A stretch of DNA of 64,000 bases from Euborellia annulipes (GCA_023213315.1 JAKCPI010002630.1:31563-95562); one strand, 5' to 3'. Shown: positions 21,401-33,899, numbered from the stretch's first letter. Notes: generated by a model from the letters alone, not told the origin. Made by a program: numbers and translations.

Positions 21401-24400
21401 GGGAGCTGACTTCCTCGCGGAATTACTCGTCGTCCCTTGTCGAATTTCTCGCCTTGGAGGTGACGGTAGAGGGTGTCCAACTTCTTCTAGTGGTGGTCTA
21501 CAGACCACCAAAGGTCGGATTCTTTTCTGACTTCGAAAGTTTATTACACCAATATCTCTCGCTATATTCCGATGTTGTTATTATGGGCGATTTCAACACG
21601 GATTTCAGTTCGGAGTCGGCCGACAAACTCTATTTGAGTAATCTGTTCTACTCTCTGGGTCTGACAGTGGTGCCACTTAAACACACCCACTCCACTTCGA
21701 GTTCTCGAACCTGGCTGGATCTCATTGTGGTGAATGACCCGGTGCGCGAAAGGATGACAGAAAGCGGACAATATCAGGTCCCGTTTCTTTCGGCTCACGA
21801 TCTGGTGTATCTGAGACTCGGCATTTCCATCCCCGACCCTGAGCCCTCGCATTTTTCATACAGAGACTTCAAAAAGTTCAACTTTGAGAATTTTCTTAGC
21901 TCGTTAGATGCGACGGATTTTTCACTAATATTTAACGCGAGGGACGTCGACACTAAGGTTCGCTTACTCAATGACATCATATTAAAAACTTTTGATGTGC
22001 ATGCGCCTGTCAGGACATGTGTGAGAAGGCGTCCTCCTGTACCATAGATTGATGAAGAGGTTAGGGGTTTGATGCGGGAGCGGGACAGGCTGAGAAGATG
22101 GGCTCTTAGATCTGGTAGCTCTGCGCTCAGGGAAAAGTTCAGGGAGATTCGAAACAGGGTAATAGTCCTCATTAAGAGAAGCAAGGTGCGGTATTTCGAA
22201 AGATTATTTAACTCCAATAGTGGGAATACTTCTTTCCTATGGAAGGAGATATCTCGACTTGGATTAACAAGAAGTAGAGCTAGTCGCCCGCTTAGTGTTG
22301 ACGCAAACGACCTTAATGCGTATTTCATCTCGGCATCCCATCCGTCGGTTGGCTGTCGTGAGCCACCTGCTGATTCCCTGTTTCGAACTTTTGACAGCGA
22401 GAGATTTTATTTTCCGCATGTTGGGCCGGAATTGGCTCTCGCCTGTTTGTCCAGATCTCGATCGCAGGCGATGGGCACGGATCATATATCTATTAAAATG
22501 ATAAGACTCTGTGCCCCTGCCATTCTGCCTGTACTTGTTCATATTTTCGATAAGTCCTTGCAGGAGGGTTGTTTTCCCGAGATTTGGAAGTCCTCCATTG
22601 TTCGCCCCCTGCCAAAGGTGCCAAACCCGAGCGAATGTGCACACTATAGACCAATTTCACTTCTGTGCAGTCTGTCTAAAGTCTTAGAGAGAATTGCTCA
22701 CCATCATCTGACATCCTATTTAGAGAAATTGGGGATTTTGGACCCTCGGCAGTCAGGTTACAGACGGTTTCACAACACGCAGTCTGCCCTCCTCAGGGTG
22801 AGCGACGACATTAGGAGCGCTATTGACAGGAGACAGGTCACAATCCTGGTCCTGTTTGACCTTAGCAAGGCATTTGACTCCGTCGATCATGGCCTTATGG
22901 TGGAGTGCCTTAGCGAGATGAATATGTCGTCGACGGTCCTGAGGTGGTTCACCTCCTACTTGACGGGTAGGTCCCAGAGGGTTATCCATGGTGATGGGGT
23001 CATGTCTGATGAGCTGCCGACGTCATCGGGAGTACCCCAGGGCTCTGTCCTGGGGCCGCTTTTGTTTTCTCTATACATTAATGGCATTGGCCGGCAAATA
23101 ACGCATTCCAGATATCACTTGTTCGCGGACGACCTGCAGATTTATATTTCTTGCCCTTTTGACGAGGTGGGGACGGCGGTGGAAAGGTTGAACTGCGACA
23201 TAGTTAGCATCTGTAGATGGGTTGACGAAAAAAAACTCAAATTGAATGTGGGAAAAACTAGAGCCATTATTTTTGGCAGTAACGCCCACATTCGCAAACT
23301 GGTGGAGGTACCCCCAGTGAGGATCGGAGGCAGTGCTCTCACTTACTCAAATTCAGTCAAAAATCTAGGAGTGGTGTTCGATAGAACCCTCTCATGGAAA
23401 GAGCATGTCTCCGATGTCTCGAACAAAGTTTATAAACACCTCTACCAGTTCAAAAGAATAAAAGATTGCTTGCCACTGGGAATTAGACGGGTGGTCGTCA
23501 ACTCGTTGATAATGCCGCAGTTCGACTACTGCTGCCTCGTCTACAATGGTCTGACGGGGGAGAGGGGACTTGCACTCGAGAGGGTGTTAAACTCCTGCGT
23601 GAGGTTTATATTCGGAGTCTCCGTTGACCATCACATAACGCCCTACTATAATAAGCTAGGTTGGTTAAAGTTGAGGAATAGGAGGAGGTACTACCTAGGG
23701 TGTTATGTGTATGGTCTCTTGAAGAATCAGCAGCCCTCCTACTTATACGGGGATATCCAGTTTAGGACGGACAATGTGCCCAGGAGTCTCAGGGGGAGTC
23801 CGCTTGACCTACAGATGCCGAAGCACAGAACGACAACATTTGGTAAGTCGTTCTCTGTGGAGTCTGTGAGGTTGTGGAACGGAATCCCGGAGCGCATTAG
23901 AGGGTCGGGGACACTGGCGACTTTTAAAGTCAGATTTCATGAATATTTATTAAATGAGCAGAGGGGGTCGGTTGGATGAATCGCACCGCTTTGGGGAGAA
24001 GGGAGAGCATGCATCATATACTCTTAGACTTGGATACTTTCTCTTGATTGTAAATTTTTTGTATAGTTTTCTGTGCTCCAGGAGGCTCAATAGCCTCAGA
24101 GCAAACAAATAAATATCTATCTATCTATCTATCTATCTAGACGTCGCTCCTGAACCCCCTTAAGGGTGGTAAATAAAATTAAGATGAAGGGAGGGTGAGA
24201 GGGCTCTAGAAAAAAACGTTCTCTAAGGGTGCGGTAAGCAAATAATTTAGACTTACCAGGTTTAGGTGAAGGCGAAGGAACAAATGAGAATCCATTGACA
24301 GAAGGTAAATCCGATCTGTTGTTTAATTCTTTGCCATCTACACCAATTTTACCATCCAGAGCATGGGCCTAGAAAAATAAAATTGTGAATTATTAGACAA

Positions 24401-27400
24401 CAAGTATACAAAAGAAAAACAAAGTGTACAAAGGAGTTTATTTGATAAATGGTATAAGTAATTAAATAATAACATTATACCTGAGTTTGTGCAATTTGTT
24501 TAATTTGTTCTTGATTTTCTCTTTCATCAAAAGGCATTCGTGTAAATCTAGTATTGGAGTAAACAATCTCTTGACGCCGTTTGGCCAAAGCTATTTCCTC
24601 TTCTGGGGTTCTTTCAACACCTAAAAAAGAAAGAAAGTTTGTTTTGACTTATATCAAGGGACGCAATTAGTATTGAAGAGGTAAAGTGGCTGATGTATTT
24701 AAACAATAGATGACAGCTCCTGTTATTAGTCTCCACCAGGGCCGTGCTTAGGGGGGGGGCGACCGGGGCCTTTGCCCAGGGCGCAAATTTTGAAGGGGCG
24801 CAAGTGCAGATGAATCTTTGAATGCTAATATCAGTGGCGGCGTCCACTAGGCAAACTACCAGGCGGCCGTCTAGGGCGGCAAAAAGGGAAAAATAAAAAA
24901 AATTTTGGTTCCGGGGGCGCCAAACGGGAAAAAATTTCGGTCCCGAGGGCGGCAAAAATTAGCGTCTCTAAAAAAAGGTAAAACATTTTTTCGGACGGGA
25001 AACATTATTGTGACAATGTAAAAAATATATACAAAGGGCGCTAAAGGACTAACTTGCCCCGGGCGCTAAATAACCTAGGCAGGCCCTGGTCTCCACGAAA
25101 TAAAACTTTCTATCTAGGAAACAGTTTCGGCTTTAATGGAATAGACTGATGATGGCGTTATTTAATTAAAGCCGAAACTGTTTCCTAAATAGAGGTTTTA
25201 TTTCGTGGAGACTAATAACAAGGCTGCTGAATAGGGCTGCGCAAAATAATCGATTATAAAAAAAAATTGATTAATCAATTATTGGGGATAAAAAATCCAT
25301 TATTTTTGGGAAAAATGCTTCTGAAAAGATCGTATCAAAAAAAAAAAAAAAAAAAAAAAGGTTAAAAGATTTAATAAGAGAGTAAAAATGAGAAATGCAG
25401 CTAAGGTTATTTCTTTATTTGGTTAATTCACACAGCTGACGTTTCGGTTCCGTGTTTGAACCATCTTCAGAGCTGGCGAAAAGTCATTATGAAAGTGTCA
25501 TAGTGGATTTTATACATTGTTGCAAAATTCTTATATAATATATGTATATACACAGTGAGACGACCAGGTACATAAAAAGATTTCCACGGAATGGGGAAAA
25601 ATTTCCCGCAGAATGAAAAAAATTTCGTTCTCCAAAAAAGGGGCGGAAAAAATTTTGCTAGAGAAAAAAAAGAAAATATAATCGATTATTTTTTCCCATA
25701 ATCGAACACCTCTACTCCTGAGACGCATCTAGATTATGATGTCTGATTGGAGGTGGCTACTTTGAAAAGTCCCCTGGTACCAGGATAGCCAAAATCTGAA
25801 TAGAGGTAGTATCGCCTTAATAAATAGCCTTTGAATTAATCATACAAGAACCCCCCCCCCCCTCCCCATCTTCATAGACCTCGTCGACCCTTTCTTTGTT
25901 CCTGCGGTCCAATTCTGGCATCTAATATTTGAATGCCCGAAACATCAAAAAGAAAGGTGTCTATTTTTTAACAATGTTCTTTAGGGATATTCTTTAGGGA
26001 TCCAGCAAGCCTTGTCAATTGCATTTGCCCAATTATTGCGTCAGTCAACAATTTAATTAATATAGATGGCAGTGTATATTTATCTATATGGTATAAGCAT
26101 GTGAAGTATGTAATCTGGCGTATAGCGATTGATACTAATGTTATGTAATTATATAAAAGGAATTTTTTAATCATATTGTAAAAATTTAAAAAAAAAAAGT
26201 ATTTATATATACCCTATGGACGATACTCCATGGGTAATGGCCTAAATAAAAAAAAAAATTATTTTGTATTCCAAGCTAATGCTAGTTCTTAAAACAAAGA
26301 ATTTATAGAATATTGAAGATTTAGGATTAGATTAGTCCGGTCGATATAACTTTTTACTTGGAAAATATTCCGAAGTTGATGAAATTTTAACAGGTTATTT
26401 TGGGGTACTCTTGGCTGTCTACCCTAAGTTTGCTAGCTTGAGAAGATAAGATTTTTGATTTTTTCAGTGTTTCGCTTATATATAGTAAACTAAGCATATT
26501 TAGTCCACCATGGTCTCATGCAAAGTTTTAGATCATTAAATTTTCTAAAATTTAGTATAAAAAACGAATTTGTATAACCAATAATAACCGAGATACAAAA
26601 TTTTATATTTCGAGAAAATTTGTCAAACTTTAACCTGTATCTCGGTTAATTTTGAGTTTAGAAATTCGTAAAAAAATTCAAAATTTTTTGGGTTCCTCCC
26701 TCTAAGTTAGCACAAGGTCCTCGAGGTCGAAGACTTAGAATAGACATTCTAAAGTACCCCCAAATAAGCTGTAAAAATTTCATTAACTTGTGAATACTTT
26801 CCAGCTACCGCGGAATTGAATTTGCTTACCGTCAGGAACGAACATAATATAATTTTTATTTTTATAAGTCCAAGTATCAACCATAAGCGGTTTGGGTTCT
26901 TCAAGTTTTTTTATTTGCTCTTCAACTGTTTGTGGCAATGCTAATCGATTTTGACGATCTTTTTCGGCGTCTCCTTCTTCTTTGTATTGCCAGGGATGCT
27001 GTAAAATTAAATTTATTTATAATTTTTGCCAATTATTAAAATTTTAATGTTTCTCATACCTTATTTCGATGATTAGCTATCGTTCGATCCATCAATTCAG
27101 AAAAACTAGCATTATCCTCACTGGTGTAATTTGATAAATATTGGTCAAGATTTTGTTTGGCATCTAAAAAAAAAAATTCAGTATAAATGGAAGAAGAAGA
27201 AGATTAAGATAAGGGCCTAGGAGGGAAACTTTCATTAAAAGAAAAGCATTTCTTTTTAAAATAAATCACAGAGGCCTATATCATGAGAAATTTTTTTTTA
27301 TTTATTTTTATTTTTTATTTATTCTTTAAAAGTACATAGGGCTCAGCCCTTAGTGTAAAGTTATTAAGAGAGGAAAATAAAGGTATACAAAACAAAAATG

Positions 27401-28992
27401 GTATACAAAACAAAAATAAATTTAAACAAATTTAAATTCCATTCGGTCGTCGTTTACCAACCAATTAATATTCTTTCTACCATTTTTTCTTTCTCTCTCA
27501 TCTTTTCAAACATTGTTTTTGTGGTAATAATAAAACATTGTTACCTAATTAAATAATAATGCAATTAATAAATATTGTTTATACTCATTATTGCTGAATT
27601 TTTGTTAAATAAAGCCTATATTTAGGGGGGGGGGGGGGGGGGGGTAAAGTTATCAAATGTTTTTATTTCATTCCTCTCCTCTATTTATATTATAGTTTAA
27701 CTCTACTTAAAATAATTTTCAATTTCTCACGATATTTGTGTTTCATAATGAAAACCCCGAAGAATTAATAAAAACCTTGATTTGTATTAGTTTTGGTTCC
27801 TGATGAATGTTCTGGTGTTGTTTTTGGTGTTGGTTCAGTTGAACGTGACGTAGAAGGTTCAGCCTCTTCTCGACGAACGTCAAGTGGAGTCTCAAATGTA
27901 GCAGGACTCGGAGCTGCCGAAACTAAAATTAAAAAAAAAATTATTATTATTTTTTTAGAAATTTTTCAGCTGTGGAATTATTTTTTTTACTTACATCTTT
28001 CAGTTGGTGGTCGACCAGAACTATATTTCATATAAAGTTGTCTCATTTTTTCAATATCATTATTTTGTTCAGCATCCAAGAATTCATTTTGGGCTTTCAA
28101 TTTTTCTAAATCTGGGAAAAAATCCCGTTGAATAATTTTACCCATTTCCTAAAACAAATTTTTAATTAGTATTATTTATTTAAAATATTAATGATAGCTT
28201 AAAGATAAAATTGAATCAACAGTTTGAAGAAAGGGACAACCATCCAAAAAAAAAATTGGAAATTCGCGTTATGTGCGCATAAATATATCCCTGTCAGGGT
28301 TGTCAAAAAAAAACCACTGTTTTAGATTTTGACCAGGGCACTGGTTAAAACCGTCCAAAATTGGTTTTAACCACAAAATTGTATTGGATACCAATCAATT
28401 TGAATAAATAGGGACGGGGTCTAAATGGCCTTAAAGCTTAAATTAAATTTAAAAATATATATATCCCAAGACAAAAAATCTGGTGTGACAAGCACAGGAG
28501 ACAACTTTCAATTAGCGAATGTAAGAGAAAGTTTCACAACTTTCAATAACGTAATAAGAAGATGGCAAAGGTTGCAAGTGGTTGAATAAAACATCCAGAA
28601 TTAGACGTTGATTGGACCAACGTGAGTTATTGAACTCATGTCAAATGCAAATCTCATAGTCATGTGGTTAAATGCTGTTTGTCAATAATATAAATATCTC
28701 CATATGTTTACGTCCAAAAATCAGAGATAAATTTGCGTCTTCCTATTAAAATTGCACCATATAACACATCCTCAAGCAACATTTAAAAAAATACTATGAA
28801 AGTTATACAAATGAAGGTTTTTATATATTTACTAACAAAAATTTTACCTGAATATATGCTTCTTCATCCAAGACTTTTAAAGATTTACGTTTTTTTCTTT
28901 ACGGGTTCCAGTGGAACCTTAAAAACATCCATATCTTTGATTGCATCCATCATTTGGAGGGCTTTCCCTCCTGCTTTCTGTTGTTCAGTCAT
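18418..28992 (-). CDS. ESS2: ESS2 splicing factor homologue (DGCR14/ES2)
   Basis: Ten exons: 28992-28848, 28148-27995, 27922-27776, 27163-27060, 26998-26830, 24620-24481, 24368-24257, 19756-19519, 19004-18904 and 18701-18418. They give about 530 aa if one base is dropped from the T7 run at 28890-28896 (human protein about 476 aa). Diagnostic segments are VLDEEAYIQ and IIQRDFFPDLEKLKAQ, NYTSEDNASF, VDTWTYKNKNYIMFVPDG, NTRFTRMPF, MTWGEIEGTPFRLDG and the C-terminal TDNLLKLP...DFF. ESS2 is a nuclear protein found in catalytic (C-complex) spliceosomes. Intron 7 (24256-19757) holds a LINE in antisense orientation. Intron 6 has a hAT MITE and hammerhead-like repeats. The start is supported by a divergent neighbour (CIAPIN1) 605 bp away. 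Confidence 0.93.
19040..19470. repeat. GGAACCAAAATTTTTTCC-type repeat (hAT MITE relative)
   Basis: Repeated CGCGGAACATTTCCCTCTT and GCGGAACC(A)AAATTTTTTCC units as in the element at 7567-8072. The right end CCCTTATAAACGCCCCTG resembles an inverted repeat end. The left end and target duplication were not located. It lies in ESS2 intron 8. Confidence 0.5.
20520..24140 (+). mobile_element. Nearly complete non-LTR retrotransposon (CR1/L2/Jockey group)
   Basis: A GC-rich 5' part (about 20540-20780) is followed by an endonuclease region from 21161 (SETWL, VVYRPPK, GDFNTD, LDLIVVND, SAHDLVYLRL) and a reverse transcriptase from 22069 to 23979 (YRPISLLCSLSKVLE, LFDLSKAFDSVDH, GVPQGSVLGPLLFSLYIN, FADDLQIY, KLKLNVGKT) with the C-terminal RLWNGIPERI...FKVRFHEYLL. 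Two lesions break ORF2: a one-base loss in the G run near 21357, and a TAG at 22045-22047 between endonuclease and RT. The 3' end is an (ATCT)n microsatellite at about 24112-24139, as in several CR1/L2-type LINEs. The GC content and codon use differ sharply from the AT-rich host. It lies antisense in ESS2 intron 7. Confidence 0.92.
24737..25088. mobile_element. hAT-type MITE, 352 bp
   Basis: Ends CAGGGCCGTGC and GCAGGCCCTG; exact 8-bp duplication GTCTCCAC at 24729-24736 and 25089-25096. It interrupts an older inverted repeat whose outer ends are TGTTATTAGTCTCCAC (24721-24736) and GTGGAGACTAATAACA (25205-25220). Confidence 0.85.
25089..25220. repeat. Inverted repeat with CTGATGA...GAAAC core
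   Basis: GTCTCCACGAAATAAAACTTTCTATCTAGGAAACAGTTTCGGCTTTAAT is mirrored by the right side up to 25220. The centre reads CTGATGA, T, GGC...GCC, GAAACTG. Because the last element is ACTG, not ACGT, stem III cannot form as in the other copies. Treated as a diverged member. Confidence 0.5.
25433..25475 (-). ncRNA. Hammerhead-like core, single copy
   Basis: Minus strand: stem I CAGCT with AGCTG (5 bp), CTGAAGA, one extra T, stem II GGTTC/GAACC around AAACACG, GAAACGTC. All core residues are intact. It lies in ESS2 intron 5 within a larger AATCGATTA-rich hAT-like repeat (about 25225-25716). Confidence 0.65.
25740..26829. other. Intron sequence of ESS2, no feature recognised
   Basis: AT-rich DNA with some repetitive look around 26330-26810 (long A/T runs separated by short GC islands), but no ORF, target duplication or RNA structure could be supported. 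Confidence 0.3.
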
Positions 28993-29597
28993 TATTGTGT
29001 TGCTGTTAAATATACTTGAGAAAAATAATTTCAGGCGTTAACTATACTTAGTAATAAGTATGAGAAAATTCAATATTAAAATGACATTTTTTTAAAATAA
29101 TTATATTGGTATGAAATATCAGAAAATATATTAGAATGAAACTAAATGTCAAAATGAGGTTATCTTAGAAGTCACGTGAATATAGCATCATAAATAACAT
29201 GAGCGAAATGAGCATCAGAAAAGAGCAAAGATAGGACATGAAAAAGAAAAAATTTAAATTAAAAAAAAAAACCTGAAAATCAAAAAAGAATGATGTATAA
29301 AAAAAGTTTTATATAAGTGATTTTAAAATATTTTATAAAAATGTTCATTATTGGACGCACGAGTTCAGTAATAATTTTCTAAGTTGAAATCTCAAGACCG
29401 TCTTAAAATGTTTGCCGCCTTTTAGTTGTAACTGACGTCGTTTGAGGGCGCTGTCTTAGGATAAAAAAAAAAACACTCAAAATTGTTACTACGTGATTCT
29501 GGATGTCATTTTCTTTTTTAATTCTTGAAATCAGTGATTGTTAAATTTAATAAATTTTTATATATTGATCATTATATAAAAATTATAACCATCTAAA
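28993..29597. promoter_or_regulatory. Shared upstream region of ESS2 and CIAPIN1
   Basis: 605 bp between divergent start codons, AT-rich and free of identified repeats. A bidirectional promoter is inferred from position; no core element was recognised. Confidence 0.4.
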
Positions 29598-31627
29598 ATG
29601 GCACTTCCTTTAAAATCAGGAAATAAAGTTTTATTAATATGGGATACAAACATAAATCCTGAAGATTTCAAAAAACAAATTGACGATATTCAAGAACTTG
29701 TTAAACCCGAAAAGGTTACCGTAGAGAATATACATCGCCTTCATTTAGGTATTATATTTTTTAAGCAATTAATAAAATTATTTAGTTGCTGGCAGGTATA
29801 TACATTATTTACCGACCAGATGATAATGGAGGTTTCGAACATGTAATCGTACTAAGACAATGACAATGCCAAATATTGAATGAACAGCACGAATTACTTT
29901 TTTCATAATATTGTGTAAATGTATTTAACAATCCAATTATTTTCGAAATAAATATTTCTTTTTATAATATCTTAAAATGAACTTTTGGTTAAATAAAAAC
30001 CAATCTGGAAATGTCACTTGTATTTTTTTAGTTTTGTGGAATATTTTATTAATTTTTAAACAAAATTTCCAAATAAAATTTGATATTCCCAATGCCTGGC
30101 ATTGCCTCAGTGCAACAGACCTTGAGTGCAACGATCTTGGTGGCTGTTGCTTTGTTGCCAGGCTCGCAGCCCTACAAAAAACCTATTATTACAACAATAA
30201 TACTATTATGCTCACAACAATCACTTTTTTTTTAGCTGAATATCCTTCTTCGACCTTCGATGTCATTCTCTCAGGGATTTTACCTCCATATACCATCGTA
30301 CATTCCACCGATATTTTCTCACAATATATAAAATTATTAAAACCTAATGGGACCTTAATTCTATTTGAACCAACTAGTAATAATTCTACAAAGAATTTAA
30401 AATCTAAATCAAATCTTTTTAGTTCTTTAAAAATTAATGGGTTTATAAATTCAAAAGAAATCGATGCACCTTGTCTTACTGAAGACGATAAGAACATAAT
30501 AAAAGATAAATTTCAAATTGATTCCAATGAAATGAAAGTTGTTCGAATAGATTGTGAGAAACCAAAATTTGAGGTGGGCTCATCAGCCAAATTGAGCTTT
30601 GCTAAAAATCTCCCGACCGAATCTGTCGCCTCTGTTTGGAAATTGGACGCTGACGACGACACCAACGACGAGACGATCGATTCGAACAACCTACTTGACG
30701 AAGAGGATTTGAAAAAACCGGATCCTGCTTCTCTGAAAGGTGAGTTTTTCTTATATTTATAAAAATAATATCTAAATATTTTTAATTTTCTTATTTTTTT
30801 TTTTAGTTTGTGGAACTACTGGCAAGAGAAAGGCTTGTAAAAATTGTTCTTGTGGACTTGCAGAGGAATTAGAACAAGAAAATAAAGGGCAACAAGCTCC
30901 GAATCAGATTAAATCCTCCTGTGGAAATGTAAATACTTTTTCTTTATTGGAAATATATAAATGAAGAAAAAACGAAGGAATGGGCAGAGCATACTTTCTC
31001 TAAATATATTGACGAGATGCGTGCAAAACCTCTTACAAGCCCCTCTCAGCTGGCTCGGGCCCCATTTGGTATCCAAATGGCTTAAATAAAATCATCCGAC
31101 TGTCTGGGATCCGAACCCTTGACCTTGGTATACGAGGTTAGCACGCTAACCCCTACACCAAGCCCCGAGGGCACACCTTTTTTTTTTTTAAACATTCACA
31201 CTCGCAAACACATTCACACAGTCTTTTCGGCAACTTAGGCCATTTAAGACTTTAGACGATAACCGTTGTAATGAATATATCTATTGGGGGTTCAGGCATT
31301 TCTATTTAAGCCATCTGGTATCCAAACACCCTTTTTTTTCAAGGGGGGTCAAACTCGGTTTGTTTACATTTTTTCCATTCCAGGAGAGTGACGTCATGGA
31401 GCACCTCCTTTTGTAAAAAATCGTTCGAAACAAACAATTTATAAAAATGTATACACGGCATCATGGGGGGAGCCGGACATCTTGGTGGGGGGGGGCCCCC
31501 CCCCGGGGGGGGGGGGGGGGGGGGGTGTTAATTAAATATATAAATATATTATTATTTATTTATTTATAAAAAAAAAAAATAAATTTATTTGGGGGGTTGG
31601 GGTGTTAAAAAAATTTTTAAAAAGAAA

Positions 31628-31659
<32 letters not shown>

Positions 31660-32856
31660 CCACGGGGGGGGGGCCCGCCCCCCCCCCCCCCCCCCCCCCC
31701 CCACGGCATATTATTAATAAAGCAGTGTAAATTCCAGTGTCTAAATTAGTTTAGTCAGAAACTATACATTTTGCAAATAAAACAAAATGAATGTCAACAA
31801 AGCTGCCAAATAGAAAAATATAAGCAAGGAGGAGCTTCATGACGTGGACCAATCAAAAACTGTGACCGAAATGTTTGTTTACTAGTTTCTGGCCAACCTT
31901 TGAATTTTAAAGACCTTGCAATTATGAAAATAAAATTATATTATTACGTATTCCAATCCAGTGCCCGCTGGAGGATTTGTTTACATTCATAGAAGACATA
32001 ATTGCAAAGAATATATAAATATTCCTCTATTCATTTATTTAGAAATTAAAACTTAACTAACTTTTAGGAACAGGCACTCCGATGATTTTATTTAAGCCAA
32101 TTGGATATAAATGTCTTAAATAAGAATGCCTGGACCCCATATATGTAACTTTATGAATAAGGATAACTCATAAAAAGTATTTAGGAATTTCGGGATGAAA
32201 ATAATTTTCCTGTAATCCCTAGAAGGTCCTCTTTAAGCATAAAAAAATTTCGTTTCAAAATTTAAACCTTCAATACATATGAAAATAATCTATACACGAC
32301 GGCGACAAGAATTCTCAAATTTCATTTTTTTGACTGTCTCTGCCGATTCCTTCATATTTTTGCAATAATAAGATATTCAAAACGATTGCTAGGAAAGAAA
32401 AATCTTTATTACGTAGAAAAATAAAATATGTGTTAACGGTTCGTGGATCAGAAAAGGTGACAGCATAGAGTCAGCCAGCCTCTATCGAATAAATTTCGCA
32501 ATATAAGAAAATGTTTTTGATTGGACATATGATGGACTATCACCAAAAGAACATTATTACGTAAAGGGTTGTTAATAAAAAAAAAAATTGAGTGCATCCT
32601 GAAAAGGAGAAAATGCATTTTAATCCATGTTTGTTCAAATATATCTTCTGAAGCCATCTTAGGCTATAGATTAGATTAAAGAATATAAAATTTAAAAATT
32701 ACATGTATATTAATAAAATCCAATATTTTTTCTTTTTTTTAGTGTTATTTGGGAGACGCTTTTCGATGCGCCAGCTGTCCTTATCTCGGGATGCCGGCAT
32801 TTAAACCCGGAGAAAAAATCCAACTATCAGATCGTCTGCTTCAACCAGATATCTAA
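29598..32856 (+). CDS. CIAPIN1: Anamorsin (CIAPIN1), cytosolic Fe-S assembly factor
   Basis: Exons 29598-29748, 30236-30739, 30807-30928 and 32743-32856 encode 296 aa (human 312). An N-terminal methyltransferase-like domain ([24 protein letters not shown]) is followed by an acidic linker ([16 protein letters not shown]). The [2Fe-2S] motif has cysteines at about 220, 229, 232 and 234 ([17 protein letters not shown]). The second cluster is a twin CX2C with cysteines at about 257/260 and 268/271 ([23 protein letters not shown]). All eight cluster cysteines are present, so the protein should work with the diflavin reductase NDOR1 as electron donor in cytosolic Fe-S assembly. The third intron (1.8 kb) holds two joined SINE pieces and a suspect homopolymer tract. 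Confidence 0.97.
31050..31340 (-). repeat. Two joined partial copies of SINE family A
   Basis: On the minus strand a 5'-truncated copy (TTAAGCC...GCCGAAAAGACTGTGTGAATG and poly(A), about 31330-31175) runs directly into the tRNA-like head of a second copy (GGTGTAGGGGTTAGCGTGCTAAC, GGGTTCGGATCCC), which is cut off after TTTGGATACCAAATGG. The A-box and B-box are well preserved. It lies in CIAPIN1 intron 3. Confidence 0.75.
31480..31705. other. Homopolymer-rich tract, likely unreliable sequence
   Basis: Runs of G, C, A and T longer than 15 nt lie side by side (GGGG...CCCC...AAAA...TTTT). This may be an extreme low-complexity repeat or a collapsed or mis-polished consensus. Exons on either side read cleanly. 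Confidence 0.6.
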
Positions 32857-33100
32857 TTTAGATTTTGTTAAGAAAATGAATATAATATCTTAAATCAATA
32901 ATAAAAACTTTCTTTTGTGAGTATGAGTTTATTTTACCGGCCTCGAGGCCTCGAGGATTAATTTATTAAGTGTTTAATGTAAGATATCTTTTGGGAATTA
33001 AAGATTATTAATTTTAAATACTATAAATAAAATAATTTTTTTTTTTATATTTAAAATCGAAGTTTTCCCATAGTTATAGAAGAAATAGGTTCGATTTAGC

Positions 33101-33160
33101 GCCCGGCGCATGCGCAGTAACAAAAACCAATATGCTTTTCCTTAATGCGCATGCGCCCTA
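33101..33160. promoter_or_regulatory. Two NRF1-type GCGCATGCGC palindromes
   Basis: GCGCATGCGC occurs at 33106-33115 and again inside TGCGCATGCGCC at 33146-33157, in otherwise AT-rich DNA. This is the consensus palindrome of NRF1/EWG-family factors, which usually sits in housekeeping promoters. Here it lies between two 3' ends (CIAPIN1 and the 92-aa gene), which is unexpected. Confidence 0.45.
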
Positions 33161-33341
33161 ATATATTTTATTTTTGTTATTATAAATAAATGAGATTTAA
33201 AAAAATTAATTAAGAAATTTTTGTTTTAAAAATTTTATTTCAAAAAAGAAATTACATTTTTTTAAATTTGAAATAAAATAGAAAACGAATTATTTTTTTG
33301 AATAAAGGATCTTAAGTCCTTGGTTATTATCAATTCTTAAT

Positions 33342-33823
33342 TTAATTTAATTTAATTTTTTCACAAGTATTTTCAATTATTCTTATAAGTTTTGGGTTAT
33401 AAATTGAATTCAATTCTAGATCCAACTCGGCTGCTTCCACTAAAAAAGAATTACAAATAAATAATTCGTGAGCAAACACAATGATTTTATGCATTGTTAG
33501 AGTAAAGACAGAAATTATTATAACTGTTTGAATGAAATTTTTTGATAAAACTAACCAAAACTAATTTTTATATCATTAGTAATTTTAAATAATCAGAGAA
33601 ATTATTAAATTAATAATTAAAAAATAATAATAAACAGCTTACTCCTCATCTGATAGACTTTATCCAAAGATTCTCTTAATTCTTTCAAAACAGAATCCAT
33701 AATTTTACCATAATCTTCGTAAAAGGTATCCTGTTCGACGACACTCTCATTGTCACTGTTTCCGATGTTTGATACATTCTCACTATCGTTTTGCTCTGCA
33801 ATTTCCATATTTGAATCTGACAT
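33342..33823 (-). CDS. Small acidic coiled-coil protein, 92 aa
   Basis: Not recognised. Exons 33823-33643 and 33439-33342 (phase-1 intron) encode 92 aa. An acidic, Asn/Ser-rich N-terminus (to about residue 35) is followed by a likely helix (IMDSVLKELRESLDKVYQMR) that continues after the intron as EAAELDLELNSIYNPKLI. No signal peptide or membrane segment. It is probably paralogous to the 96-aa protein at 35890-38471: the same size, an acidic head, the same helix pattern, and an intron at the same place and phase. Protein-protein binding through the helix is a guess. Confidence 0.7.
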
Positions 33824-33899
33824 TTTTTTTAAATTTTATTTTTTTCCTTTTTTCTTATTTTTTTTTTTTTAAATGACGAACTATTTTTTATTAATAAAG

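Noticed and set aside
29977..30235. Upstream extension of the ORF containing CIAPIN1 exon 2
   Set aside because: An acceptor (TTTTTTTTAG) at 30235 and the phase of exon 1 show that the true exon starts at 30236.
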